DNA of 56,662 bases from contig JAICXQ010000009.1 of assembly GCA_025980325.1 (NCBI GenBank), positions 1 to 56,662 on the forward strand, written 5' to 3'. How positions within the stretch are numbered: the first letter of the stretch is position 1; each line of letters starts with the position of its first letter. The DNA is from Frankiales bacterium. GTDB taxonomy: Bacteria; Actinomycetota; Actinomycetes; JAFAQI01. A program made the position numbers and the translations under genes. This document shows, piece after piece, positions 40,834 to 48,874 of this stretch. The notes under the pieces were generated by a model. The model searched no databases and had not been told where the DNA came from. It worked only from the letters and a program-made list of their open reading frames with translations.

Positions 40834-41585
40834 CGCAGCAACTCGGAGAGGTCGTCGACGACGACGTCGGCACCGTGACGGCGCAACTCGTCTGCCTGGC
40901 CGACCCGGTCGACGCCGACGACGAGGCCGAAGTGTCCGGCGCGGCCCGCGGCGACGCCCGCGAGCGCGTCTTCGAAGACCGCCGCCTGCGCCGGATCCGC
41001 ACCGACCGCCTTCGCGCCGGCGAGGAACGTGTCCGGGGCCGGCTTGCCCTTGAGATGACGTTCTTTCGCGACGACGCCGTCGATGCGCGCGTCGAAGCAG
41101 TCGGTCATCCCGGTCGTCTCGAGCACGTCGACGGTGTTCGCGCTCGAGGACACGACCGCCGTCTTCAGCCCGGCGTCGCGGACCTTCCGGACGTAGTCGA
41201 CCGAACCTGGATAGGTCTGCACGCCGTCGGTGCGGATGCGTTCGAGGACGAGGTCGTTCTTGCGGTTTGACAGGCCGTAGATCGTGGCCGTGCCGGGCTC
41301 GTCGGACTCGTCGCCTTCGGGCAATTCGATGTGCCTCGACGCGAGGAAGTCACGGGTGCCGTCGAGCCGCGGCTTGCCGTCGACGTACTCGTCGTAGTCG
41401 CGATGCGGATCGAACGGCACGAACGCGGTGTCCGTCTGCTTCGCGTACGCCGTCAGGAACTCGTCGAACATCTGTTTCCACGCGGCTGCGTGCAGGGTCG
41501 CCGTCTGCGTGAGCACGCCGTCCAGGTCGAACAGGCAAGCGGTGATCGTGGTGGGCAGGCCGAAGCGGGACGTGTCGAAGGTCAC
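40830..41585 (-). CDS. HAD-superfamily beta-phosphoglucomutase-like protein
   Basis: 251 aa from the GTG at 41585. HAD motifs: [14 protein letters not shown] with the nucleophile Asp, AVVSSSANT, the Lys in [10 protein letters not shown], and [17 protein letters not shown]. The cap domain contains [19 protein letters not shown], a phrase common in actinobacterial HADs paired with GH65. It would turn beta-glucose-1-phosphate from GH65 into glucose-6-phosphate. Its stop overlaps the GH65 ATG. About 160 bases separate it from the divergent MmpL gene. Confidence 0.9.
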   Translation of the reverse strand: MTFDTSRFGLPTTITACLFDLDGVLTQTATLHAAAWKQMFDEFLTAYAKQTDTAFVPFDPHRDYDEYVDGKPRLDGTRDFLASRHIELPEGDESDEPGTATIYGLSNRKNDLVLERIRTDGVQTYPGSVDYVRKVRDAGLKTAVVSSSANTVDVLETTGMTDCFDARIDGVVAKERHLKGKPAPDTFLAGAKAVGADPAQAAVFEDALAGVAAGRAGHFGLVVGVDRVGQADELRRHGADVVVDDLSELLR

Positions 41586-41746
41586 GAGCGTCAATCTTCC
41601 CTGCGGGGCCGGAAATGTCACCCGGCGGTCGTAGCCTGGCTGGGCGGATCCGAGGGGGGATCGGTGTGACGACCGATGAAACAACCCGCTTGCGGTCGTC
41701 TACAGGATGAAAACGTCAACGACATGACCCGCAGGGGAGATCAGCA

Positions 41747-43858
41747 GTGAGCAACGCCGCTACGCGCATCATCGTCGGCCGCCGGTCGAAGTGGGCCGTC
41801 CTCGTCTTCTGGTTGTTGCTGATCGTCGCGCTCGGATCGCTCGCCGGCAAGCTGACCGGCGCCGAGCAGAACGACACGAAGTCCTGGCTGCCCGGCAACG
41901 CCGAGTCGACGAAGGTCATCGACGAGCAGAAGGCGTTCCAGTCGCCGAACCGGTTCACCGCGGTCGTGGTGTACGAGCGTCCCGACGGACTGACCGCGGA
42001 CGACAAGGCGAAGATCTCGGCCGACGCGCAGAAGTATTCGACGGTCGGCTCGCTCGACGGCTCGGTCAGCGGGCCGATGTTCTCGACGGACGGCGCCGGC
42101 GCGCAGGTCGTCGTCCCGCTCGACCTCGGCCACAACGGCTGGAACAAAGCGCCCAAGCTGGTCAAGAAGATTCGCGCGATCGGTGGCGGCGATCCCGGGC
42201 TGTCGCTGCACGTCACCGGTCCGGCCGGTTACGCCGCCGACAGCGCCGATGCGTTCAAGGGCATCGACGGCACCTTGCTGTACGCCGCGCTCGGGGTCGT
42301 GATCCTCACGTTGCTGGTGACGTATCGCAGTCCGATCCTGTGGTTGCTGCCGGTGGTGTCCGCCGGCATCGCGCTCGTGTCTGCGCAAGGTTTCATCTAC
42401 TTGCTCGCGAAGGGCGGTCTGACCGTCAACGCGCAAAGCGCCGGCATCGTGACTGTCCTGGTGTTGGGCGCCGGCACCGACTACGCGCTGTTGCTCGTCG
42501 CGCGTTATCGCGAGGAGCTGCGGCGGCACGAAGACCGGCACGAGGCGATGGCGCTCGCGCTGCGCCGTTCCGGGCCGGCCATCGTGGCCAGCGCAAGCAC
42601 GGTCGCGCTCGGCATGCTGTGCCTCTATCTCGCCGAGATGAACTCGACGAAGGGTCTCGGGCCGGTGCTTGCGATCGGTGTGGGCTTCGCGCTCGCCGCG
42701 ATGCTCTCGTTGCTGCCGGCGCTGCTGGTGATCTGTGGCCGCTGGCTGTTCTGGCCGAAGCGGCCGACGTTCGGTTCGGCCGAGCCCATGTCGACCGGCA
42801 TGTGGGCGCGCACCGGCCGCCGGATCGCGACCCGGCCGCGCACGGTCTGGATCGGTACGGCGGCTGCGCTCGTCGTCATGGCCATCGGCACGATCGATCT
42901 CGACGCGAGCGGCCTGACCAACAAGGCGTCGTTCCGCGGGCACCCCGACTCGGTCGTGGGCGAGACGGTGCTGGCGAAGCACTTCCCGGCCGGCAGTGGC
43001 ACACCTGTCGTCGTCATCGCGAACGCATCGCAGTCGGCGCTGGTGAAGCACGTATTCGAGACCACCGCGGGCATCGCGTCGGTGAGCGATCCCGTCGAGC
43101 GCAACGGCAAGGCGTTCTTCGAAGGCACGATGACCGCGCCGCCGGACAGCGATGCCGGGTATCGCACGGTTGACCGGGTCAGGGCGACGTTCCATGCGTT
43201 GCAGGGCGCGGACGCGAAGGTAGGCGGATTCACCGCCACGAACCTCGATGTCATCCGGGCGACCAAACACGATCGGAAGCTGATCATTCCGATCGTGTTG
43301 CTCGTCGTGTTCGTCGTCCTCGCGCTGCTGTTGCGCGCGCTGGTCGCGCCGGTCGTGCTGATCGCGACCGTCGTGCTGTCGTTCGCGGCTGCGCTCGGTA
43401 TCAGCGCGGTGCTGTTCAAGCACGTGTTCGGCTTCCACGGCTCGGACACGGCATTCCCGCTGTTCGTGTTCGTGTTCCTGGTCGCGCTCGGCATCGACTA
43501 CAACATCTTCTTGATGACGCGGGTCCGCGAGGAGGCGCTCAAGGGCGGGACGCGGCTCGGCGCGCTGACCGGTCTCGCCGCTACCGGCGGCGTGATCACG
43601 TCGGCCGGCGTCGTGCTCGCCGGCACCTTCGCGGTGCTGGCGACGTTGCCGATCACGGCCTTCACCGAGATGGGCTTCACGGTCGCGCTGGGCGTGTTGC
43701 TCGACACGCTCGTCGTCCGGTCGGTCCTCGTGACGGCGCTGAATCTCGACATCGGCGACAAGATCTGGTGGCCGAGCGCGCTCGCCCGCAAGGCGGCGGC
43801 GACGGTGCCGGCCCAGTCCGTCGACCTCACCGGAGACGAGCCCGTCAGCGTAGGCTGA
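41747..43858 (+). CDS. MMPL-family RND-type transporter
   Basis: 703 aa, GTG start with AGGGGAGA upstream. Two repeats of a TM helix, a periplasmic domain and five TM helices, 12 in all. The proton-relay segments are GAGTDYALLLVARYREELRR near residue 240 and ALGIDYNIFLMTRVREEALKGG near residue 580, as in MmpL proteins. Relatives export lipids or small molecules. Nothing in the neighbourhood indicates a substrate, and no MmpS partner is present. Confidence 0.92.
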   Translation: MSNAATRIIVGRRSKWAVLVFWLLLIVALGSLAGKLTGAEQNDTKSWLPGNAESTKVIDEQKAFQSPNRFTAVVVYERPDGLTADDKAKISADAQKYSTVGSLDGSVSGPMFSTDGAGAQVVVPLDLGHNGWNKAPKLVKKIRAIGGGDPGLSLHVTGPAGYAADSADAFKGIDGTLLYAALGVVILTLLVTYRSPILWLLPVVSAGIALVSAQGFIYLLAKGGLTVNAQSAGIVTVLVLGAGTDYALLLVARYREELRRHEDRHEAMALALRRSGPAIVASASTVALGMLCLYLAEMNSTKGLGPVLAIGVGFALAAMLSLLPALLVICGRWLFWPKRPTFGSAEPMSTGMWARTGRRIATRPRTVWIGTAAALVVMAIGTIDLDASGLTNKASFRGHPDSVVGETVLAKHFPAGSGTPVVVIANASQSALVKHVFETTAGIASVSDPVERNGKAFFEGTMTAPPDSDAGYRTVDRVRATFHALQGADAKVGGFTATNLDVIRATKHDRKLIIPIVLLVVFVVLALLLRALVAPVVLIATVVLSFAAALGISAVLFKHVFGFHGSDTAFPLFVFVFLVALGIDYNIFLMTRVREEALKGGTRLGALTGLAATGGVITSAGVVLAGTFAVLATLPITAFTEMGFTVALGVLLDTLVVRSVLVTALNLDIGDKIWWPSALARKAAATVPAQSVDLTGDEPVSVG

Positions 43859-43873
43859 GCGGCATAGCTGCCA

Positions 43874-43898
43874 CGCTATATAGCGGTGGTGCTATACT
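43874..43898 (+). promoter_or_regulatory. Operator palindrome and -10 box of a leaderless promoter
   Basis: A perfect 12-base palindrome CGCTATATAGCG (43874-43885) lies just upstream of a consensus-like -10, TATACT (43893-43898). The GTG start at 43905 follows after six bases, so transcription should begin on or next to the start codon. The palindrome sits in the -35/-10 spacer, the natural place for autorepression by the HTH protein it precedes. Confidence 0.65.
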
Positions 43899-43904
43899 CA
43901 CGGA

Positions 43905-44219
43905 GTGATCGGCGGCGAGCTCGTGCGGGAGGCGCGCAAGCGCGCCGGCATGACCCAGGCGCAACTCGCCGAGCGGGCCGGCACCACCCAGTCCGCGATC
44001 GCGCGGCTGGAGTCCGGTCGCACGAGCCCGTCGTTCGAGCAGGTCGAGCGCCTGATGCGCCTGTGCGGATTCCAGCTCATCGTCGAACTGGCCCCGTACG
44101 ACGACTCCGACATCGTCCAAGCCGAAGCGTTGCTGCGAATGACCGCGGCCGAACGCACGCGTCATCTGGCCACGTCCGTCAACCGGCTCGCACATCTGCG
44201 GGAGACAGCGCTTGCCTGA
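43905..44219 (+). CDS. Xre-family HTH protein of a nucleotidyltransferase pair
   Basis: 104 aa, leaderless GTG. The HTH is LVREARKRAGMTQAQLAERAGTTQSAIARLESGRTSPSFEQVERLM, a textbook Xre domain, followed by a helical tail (AEALLRMTAAERTRHLATSVNRLAHL). It overlaps the following nucleotidyltransferase by eight bases. This layout matches toxin-antitoxin-like or regulatory Xre-NTase pairs, with the Xre protein as likely repressor or antitoxin. Confidence 0.85.
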   Translation: MIGGELVREARKRAGMTQAQLAERAGTTQSAIARLESGRTSPSFEQVERLMRLCGFQLIVELAPYDDSDIVQAEALLRMTAAERTRHLATSVNRLAHLRETALA

Positions 44220-44715
44220 CTTCGTCCCCGAGAAGATCGCCGAGGTGCTCGCGCGGCATGGCGTTGCCTGCGTCTACATCGGTGGGTTCGCGGCCTACCT
44301 CTACGGCTCGTCTCTCCTGACGACCGATGTCGACATCGTTCCCGCGGCCACTGCGGAGAACTACGCGCGACTCTCGGCCGCGCTCAAGGCGTTGGGCGCA
44401 AAGGTACGAGCGGAGGGCGTCGAACCGCTGCCGTTTTCGCACGACGCCGATTCGCTTGCCGCGGTTGGAGTGTGGAACCTGACGACAGAGTACGGAGACC
44501 TCGACATCACCGTCGAACCCTCCGGAACTCAGGGCTATACCGATCTTCATCGCGGATCGCGGCCGGCGAATCTCGATGGCGCGACCATCGAACTTGCCTC
44601 GCTCGCCGACATCGTTCGGAGCAAGGAGGCCGCCGGACGCGACAAGGATCGGCGCGCGCTGCCGGTGTTGCGTGAGTTGCTCGCCCGTCAACTTCGCGAC
44701 CAGCGGGCGCACTGA
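44212..44715 (+). CDS. Nucleotidyltransferase-fold protein (AbiEii/MNT-like)
   Basis: 167 aa from a TTG at 44212. The NTase core is VACVYIGGFAAYLYGSSLLTTDVDIVPA: a glycine-rich loop followed by DxD on the next strand. A third acidic residue may be in YGDLDITVEPSG. The C-terminal part has ELASLADIVRSKEAAGRDKDR, frequent in COG-type NTase proteins coupled to HTH genes. It could transfer NMP to RNA or protein, as AbiEii and MNT toxins do. Function here is inferred from pairing with the Xre gene. Confidence 0.78.
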   Translation: MPDFVPEKIAEVLARHGVACVYIGGFAAYLYGSSLLTTDVDIVPAATAENYARLSAALKALGAKVRAEGVEPLPFSHDADSLAAVGVWNLTTEYGDLDITVEPSGTQGYTDLHRGSRPANLDGATIELASLADIVRSKEAAGRDKDRRALPVLRELLARQLRDQRAH

Positions 44716-44770
44716 TCGCCGCGTCCGAAACCCGCCAGCGTCGTCGGGTAGGTCGGGGGAGAGTTCAACG

Positions 44771-45268
44771 ATGCCAACGAAAACCGCTGTCTATGCAGTA
44801 ACCCCGATCGCCGCCGACGTCCTTGCGGAGTTGCGGTTTCGCGACGACGCCGGCAACCCGCCGACTCGCGTGGTCGATGACGCCGGCGGCAGCCCGTTGC
44901 GCTGCTGCTTGCGCGCCAGCACGCCCGGCGAGGAGTTGTTGCTCGCGTCGTATGCGCCGCTGCGGCGATGGGCCGGCGCGTGCGGTGTCGATCCCGGGCC
45001 GTACGACGAGGTCGGGCCGGTCTTTCTCCATCCGCAACCCTGCTCGGGGCCGCGGCACGACCGGTTTCCGGACGATCTGCGCGGGACGCCGCGGGTGTTG
45101 CGCGCGTACGGCGCGACCGGCCGGATCGTCGGCGGGCGCCGGCTCGAACCCGACGACGATCCCGGGCCGGTGATCGAAGAGCTGTTCGCCGACCCGGACG
45201 TCGCGGTCATCCATGCCCGCGCGGTCGTCTTCGGCTGCTTCACGTTCGCGATCGAGCGCCGCGACTAG
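44771..45268 (+). CDS. DUF1203 family protein
   Basis: 165 aa from the ATG at 44771, with GGGGGAGAG upstream. It shows the DUF1203 pattern: VVDDAGGSPLRCCLRASTPGEELLLASYAPL, then YDEVGPVFLHPQPC and LRAYGATGRIVGGRRL, plus a C-terminal VAVIHARAVVFGCFTFAIER. Conserved Cys and His residues are visible, but the family has no established function. It stands alone on the plus strand. Confidence 0.82.
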   Translation: MPTKTAVYAVTPIAADVLAELRFRDDAGNPPTRVVDDAGGSPLRCCLRASTPGEELLLASYAPLRRWAGACGVDPGPYDEVGPVFLHPQPCSGPRHDRFPDDLRGTPRVLRAYGATGRIVGGRRLEPDDDPGPVIEELFADPDVAVIHARAVVFGCFTFAIERRD

Positions 45269-45278
45269 CCGGTTGCGA

Positions 45279-45455
45279 CTAGCAGCCGACGGCGGCGTGC
45301 CGGCGCGTCCGCGACCACAGGCGCCGGCGGTGAGCCGACGCGGTGCCGGTCGCGCCGAGGTCGGCGCTGCGCGGGAACCGCGCGGCCGCTTCCAGACGCC
45401 GGCGAAGCAGGTCCTGCTCCATCTGCATGTGCTCGCGGGCCAGGGCGTCGTACAT
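45279..45455 (-). CDS. Small basic protein divergent from a MarR regulator
   Basis: 58 aa, ATG at 45455 with a strong ribosome site (GGGGAGG, six bases upstream). It begins MYDALAREHMQMEQDLLRRRLEAAARF, likely helical, and ends in an Arg-rich stretch. It resembles short actinobacterial proteins of unknown function with a MYE/MYDxLAREH start. It shares its upstream region with the MarR gene, including the TTGATATCGA repeat, and is probably controlled by MarR. Confidence 0.6.
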   Translation of the reverse strand: MYDALAREHMQMEQDLLRRRLEAAARFPRSADLGATGTASAHRRRLWSRTRRHAAVGC

Positions 45456-45475
45456 GATGTGCCTCCCCATTTCTC

Positions 45476-45515
45476 TTGATATCGAAATACTCGCACACGG
45501 ATTTCTTGATGTCAA
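45476..45515. promoter_or_regulatory. Candidate MarR operators
   Basis: TTGATGTCAA (45506-45515) is a 4+4 inverted repeat, extended to TCTTGA/TCAAGA, and TTGATATCGA (45476-45485) is a near copy 30 bases away. Both are in the 107-base gap between the small minus-strand gene and marR. The TTGA-N2-TCAA pattern is common for MarR-family sites. Confidence 0.6.
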
Positions 45516-45562
45516 GAGACTTTAGAGAGAGACGCTTGACATGGAGCGATACCGTAAGTGGC

Positions 45563-46078
45563 ATGAGCTCGGATTCGGTCGACTTCTGCATCGGTGACAT
45601 CACCTCGCGCTATGCCGAGATCCATCCCGAGGTCGAGGGCGCGATCAGCCGGCTGTCCTCGATCAACAAGCACGTCAACCGCGAGTTCGAGGAGACGCTG
45701 GCCGGCCATGGGCTCAACCAGGGTGAGTACCGGCTGCTGCTGCGCCTCGCCACCCGCGCCGCGGACAACCGGCTGAGCGCCGGCGATCTGAGCCGTGCGT
45801 TGATGCTGTCTTCCGGCGCGATGACCAACCGGCTCGACCGGCTCGAAACGGCCGGGCTGGTCCGGCGGGTGCCGGATCCGCGCGACCGCCGCGGCGTCAT
45901 GATCGAGCTGACCGACGAAGGCCGCCGCCAGATCGACGCCGCGGTCGTCGAGCAGGCCGCGAAGGAGATCGACGTGCTCAGCGCACTGTCCGCGCGCGAG
46001 CTCACCAGCCTGAACCAGTTGCTGCGCAAGGTGTTGTCGTCGCTCGAGACGCGTTCGGCGGCCGAGAAGGCGGGCTGA
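45563..46078 (+). CDS. MarR-family transcriptional regulator
   Basis: 171 aa from the ATG at 45563. Winged helix: GLNQGEYRLLLRLATR, LSAGDLSRALMLSSGAMTNRLDRLETAGLVRRVPDPRDRRGVMIELTDEGRRQID, the complete MarR core with the DPRDRR wing. Flanking helices serve dimerisation. The DNA sites probably lie in its own promoter region. The inducer and wider regulon are unknown. Confidence 0.93.
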   Translation: MSSDSVDFCIGDITSRYAEIHPEVEGAISRLSSINKHVNREFEETLAGHGLNQGEYRLLLRLATRAADNRLSAGDLSRALMLSSGAMTNRLDRLETAGLVRRVPDPRDRRGVMIELTDEGRRQIDAAVVEQAAKEIDVLSALSARELTSLNQLLRKVLSSLETRSAAEKAG

Positions 46079-46123
46079 TCCGAGCCGGACGCGAGTGCAG
46101 CCAGGGACAACAATGGACATGTC

Positions 46124-46954
46124 ATGGCTCGTCCCGATCGCGTCCTTGCCGCGCTGCTGACTGCGGTGATCGCCGCCGGCGTCGGCGTCGTTGCGGGCGA
46201 TGGCACGAAACCGGCACCGGCTCCCGTACCGAGCACCGCCGCGGTCGCACCGCCGGCGAAGACTTCCGCAAAGACCGTGGCGTCCCCGCCGCGACCGGTC
46301 GTGACCTTCCCGACGTCGCTGACCGCCGGCTGGGGCATCGATGTCTCGTGGCCGCAATGCGGGCAGCCGCTACCTGCGGTGGCGGACGGCTTCGCGATCG
46401 TCGGCATCAACGGCGGCCGGCCGATGACCGACAACCCCTGCCTGCGCGACGAACTCAGCGCGTCGCGCGGCGGTCGCCTCCCGGTCGCCTTCTACTTGAA
46501 TCTTTCCGCGCCGCCGTCCGGCTCCAGCCCGGCGGCGTACGGCGCGAACGTGGTCGACGACGGCCTCGCGCGGATCGCGCGTACCGGCGCGCGGGTCCCG
46601 GTCGTCTGGCTCGACGTCGAGGTGCTCAACGCGTGGCGCGATCCGGCCACGAACCTCGCGGTCATCAACGGCGCGTTACGGCGGCTACGCGCGCACGGCC
46701 TGGTCGGTGGCATCTACTCGTCGGTTCCGATGTGGCGGCAGATCACCGGCAACGCCTCGGTGCGGGTGCCGGTCTGGCTGGCCATCACCGGGTCCGAGGT
46801 CCCGTCGTTGCGGCACGCGTGCGCGGTCGGTCTCGGCGGCGCGACCGCGACGATGGTGCAGTACGTCGCGATCACGCCGGCGCGACGACTCGTCGACGCC
46901 GATGTGTTGTGCCGTACCGACGTCGGAGTCCTGCGGTTGTTCGGGCGGCTCTGA
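46124..46954 (+). CDS. Secreted GH25-like/DUF1906-type protein
   Basis: 276 aa. An N-terminal hydrophobic signal or anchor (VLAALLTAVIAAGVGVVAG) and a Pro/Ala-rich linker precede the domain. The domain starts WGIDVSWPQCGQPLP, then FAIVGINGGRPMTDNPC, LPVAFYLNLSAPP, VPVVWLDVEVLNAW and GGIYSSVPMW, the TIM-barrel strand order of GH25-like or glycoside-hydrolase-like proteins. A DxE-type acidic pair (LDVEV) is in place. It probably acts on the cell wall; hydrolysis is inferred. It converges with the MoaD-like gene, leaving six bases between stops. Confidence 0.75.
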   Translation: MARPDRVLAALLTAVIAAGVGVVAGDGTKPAPAPVPSTAAVAPPAKTSAKTVASPPRPVVTFPTSLTAGWGIDVSWPQCGQPLPAVADGFAIVGINGGRPMTDNPCLRDELSASRGGRLPVAFYLNLSAPPSGSSPAAYGANVVDDGLARIARTGARVPVVWLDVEVLNAWRDPATNLAVINGALRRLRAHGLVGGIYSSVPMWRQITGNASVRVPVWLAITGSEVPSLRHACAVGLGGATATMVQYVAITPARRLVDADVLCRTDVGVLRLFGRL

Positions 46955-46960
46955 GCGCGA

Positions 46961-47263
46961 TCAGCCGCCGGCCATCGCGCCGACGACGAGCAACGGCTCC
47001 GATCCGTCGACGACCGCGGCCGGCAACGGCGCGTCGATCGGCTCGTGCGACAAGTCGGCGTTGCAGGCGAAGAACCGGACGAAGTCACGTCGCGGACCAC
47101 CGCCGTGCGCGCGAATCGTCCCGCGCAACATCGGGTACGACGACTCGACCGCGTCGAGGACCGACGCGAGCGTCACCGGATCGCCGACGTCGACCGTCAC
47201 CTCGCCGCTGATTTTCGCGAGCGTGCGCAGGTGGCCGGGCAACACGACGCGGACAGTCGTCAC
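46961..47263 (-). CDS. MoaD/ThiS-family ubiquitin-like protein with C-terminal Gly-Gly
   Basis: 100 aa from a GTG overlapping the stop of the Asp-box propeller gene. The beta-grasp pattern is [37 protein letters not shown], and the protein ends [10 protein letters not shown], the exposed diglycine on which MoaD/ThiS proteins are adenylated and thiocarboxylated. No MoaE, ThiF or MoeB is nearby. Close coupling with a cytosolic propeller and a YjbR protein suggests a dedicated sulfur-carrier or conjugation role. That role is inference. Confidence 0.85.
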   Translation of the reverse strand: MTTVRVVLPGHLRTLAKISGEVTVDVGDPVTLASVLDAVESSYPMLRGTIRAHGGGPRRDFVRFFACNADLSHEPIDAPLPAAVVDGSEPLLVVGAMAGG

Positions 47264-48375
47264 GGCAGCGTCTGCACCTCCACCGACAGGACGGCGGGCA
47301 GGTCGCGAACGATGGCGTTCCAGGTGTTGCCGGCGTCGCCCGACGCGTAGACCTGGCCGCCTGTCGTACCGAAGTACACGCCGCACTCGTCGAGTGAGTC
47401 GATCGACATCGCGTCGCGCAAAACGTTGACGTAGCAGTCTTTTTGCGGCAGCCCTTCGGTCAAGGCTTCCCATTCGTTGCCGCCGGTGCGGCTGCGGTAG
47501 ACGCGAAGCTTGCCCTCCGGCGGGAAGTGGTGCATGTCGCTGGTGATCGGGACGACGTAGATCGTGTCCGGCTCGTGCGCGTGCACGTCGATCGGGAAGC
47601 CGAAGTCGGTCGGCAGGTTGCCGCTGACCTCGTGCCAGGAATCGCCGCCGTCGTCGCTGCGCATCACGTCCCAGTGCTTCTGCATGAACAGCACTTCGGG
47701 ACGTTGCGGATGCATCGCGATCCGGTGCACGCAGTGCCCGACTTCGGCTTCGGCATCCGGGATGCCCTGCGACTTCAAGCCGCGGTTGATCGGCTGCCAC
47801 GTCTTGCCGCCGTCGGTGGTCCGGAACGCGCCGGCGGCGGAGATGGCGACGTACATCCGTTCGGCGTCACGGGGGTCGACGATGATCGTGTGCAGGCACA
47901 TCCCGCCCGCACCAGGCTGCCAGTGCGGCCCGGATCCGTGTCCGCGCAGGCCGGACAGCTCCTGCCAGCTCTGGCCGCCGTCGCTCGACCGGAACAGCGC
48001 GGCATCTTCGACACCGGCGAGGACGACGTCGGGATCGGTGTGCGACGGCTCGAGGTGCCAGACTCGCGCGAATTCCCACGGGTGCGGCGTTCCGTCGTAC
48101 CACTGGTGGGTGCCGGTCACGCCGTCGTAGGCGAACTCGTTGCCGACCGGGTTCCAGGACTTGCCGCCGTCGTCGGAGCGCTGGATCACCTGGCCGTGCC
48201 AGCCGGTGGACTGCGACGCGTAGATCCGGTCGGGGTCGGCCGGCGAGCCCTTGAGGTGGTACATCTCCCAGCCGGGGAAGTGTGGGCCGTCGACGGTCCA
48301 GTCCTTGCGCTTGCCGTCGGAACTCAGCACGAACGCGCCCTTGCGCGTGCCCACCAGAACCCGTACGCCGCTCAT
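47260..48375 (-). CDS. Cytosolic Asp-box (BNR/VPS10-like) beta-propeller protein
   Basis: 371 aa without signal peptide. Repeated Asp boxes are plain: [36 protein letters not shown] and ASGDAGNTW, spaced to make a propeller of five to seven blades. The N-terminus is [18 protein letters not shown]. It lacks obvious catalytic residues and may bind a ligand or protein. It lies between yjbR and the MoaD-like gene with stop-start overlaps on both sides, so the three products probably work together. Confidence 0.82.
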   Translation of the reverse strand: MSGVRVLVGTRKGAFVLSSDGKRKDWTVDGPHFPGWEMYHLKGSPADPDRIYASQSTGWHGQVIQRSDDGGKSWNPVGNEFAYDGVTGTHQWYDGTPHPWEFARVWHLEPSHTDPDVVLAGVEDAALFRSSDGGQSWQELSGLRGHGSGPHWQPGAGGMCLHTIIVDPRDAERMYVAISAAGAFRTTDGGKTWQPINRGLKSQGIPDAEAEVGHCVHRIAMHPQRPEVLFMQKHWDVMRSDDGGDSWHEVSGNLPTDFGFPIDVHAHEPDTIYVVPITSDMHHFPPEGKLRVYRSRTGGNEWEALTEGLPQKDCYVNVLRDAMSIDSLDECGVYFGTTGGQVYASGDAGNTWNAIVRDLPAVLSVEVQTLP

Positions 48376-48764
48376 GGCCTCACCCCTCGTGTCGGTCGCC
48401 TCTCACCGTACGACGTCCGCTGCGCGCCGGACTCATCGATCAGTGCCGAGACTTTCTTCGGGACGCACATGCGCCAGGCGTCGATCACGAGCTCGCGCAT
48501 GCGGCCTTCGTCGAGCCGATCGAGCCGGGCCACGACCCAGTTGAACCGCAGGTCCGACGTCCGCGGCAGTTGGAACGTCTCCGGCTCCGACTCCACCAGC
48601 ATCGCGCGCTCCTCCTTCGGGAACGCGAACCCCATCAGCGTCTCGTCCGGCGAGAGCGCGAGGTAGACGATCTGGCCGATCCGGAACCGCACGCTGTCGC
48701 GCACGATGCCTTCCGTCGTCCGCGGCAAGCTCAACGCCAGCTCGCGGATCTGCGACGCGGCCAC
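48372..48764 (-). CDS. MmcQ/YjbR-family protein
   Basis: About 130 aa. The start is uncertain because four GTG codons lie at 48764-48776; I use the last, which gives [14 protein letters not shown]. The family pattern follows: [41 protein letters not shown] and [27 protein letters not shown]. YjbR folds bind DNA weakly; no enzymatic role is known. Its TGA overlaps the ATG of the propeller gene. The open frame extends through the hairpin at 48796-48838, but homology does not. Confidence 0.78.
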   Translation of the reverse strand: MAASQIRELALSLPRTTEGIVRDSVRFRIGQIVYLALSPDETLMGFAFPKEERAMLVESEPETFQLPRTSDLRFNWVVARLDRLDEGRMRELVIDAWRMCVPKKVSALIDESGAQRTSYGERRPTRGVRP

Positions 48765-48795
48765 CACGAGCACCACCGTAGTGGCCGCAGGTAGT

Positions 48796-48838
48796 ACGGA
48801 TTGCTGGTCGGATCGCGCCGGTGGGACCAGCAATCCGT
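48796..48838. promoter_or_regulatory. 14-bp perfect inverted repeat between divergent genes
   Basis: ACGGATTGCTGGTC (48796-48809) and GACCAGCAATCCGT (48825-48838) form a perfect 14-bp stem around a 15-base loop, in the space between the divergent yjbR and family-A polymerase genes. Position argues against a terminator for either gene. It could be an operator or a transcribed hairpin. The core GCTGGTC...GACC and the loop length match the hairpin at 12982-13034. Confidence 0.55.
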
Positions 48839-48874
48839 CCATCGTGCCGAGGCCCTACGCGGTAGAGAGGACTC

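Noticed and set aside
48766-48842. N-terminal extension of the YjbR protein through the inverted repeat
   Set aside because: Family similarity begins after the GTG cluster and the extension consists of the palindrome, so it was treated as non-coding.
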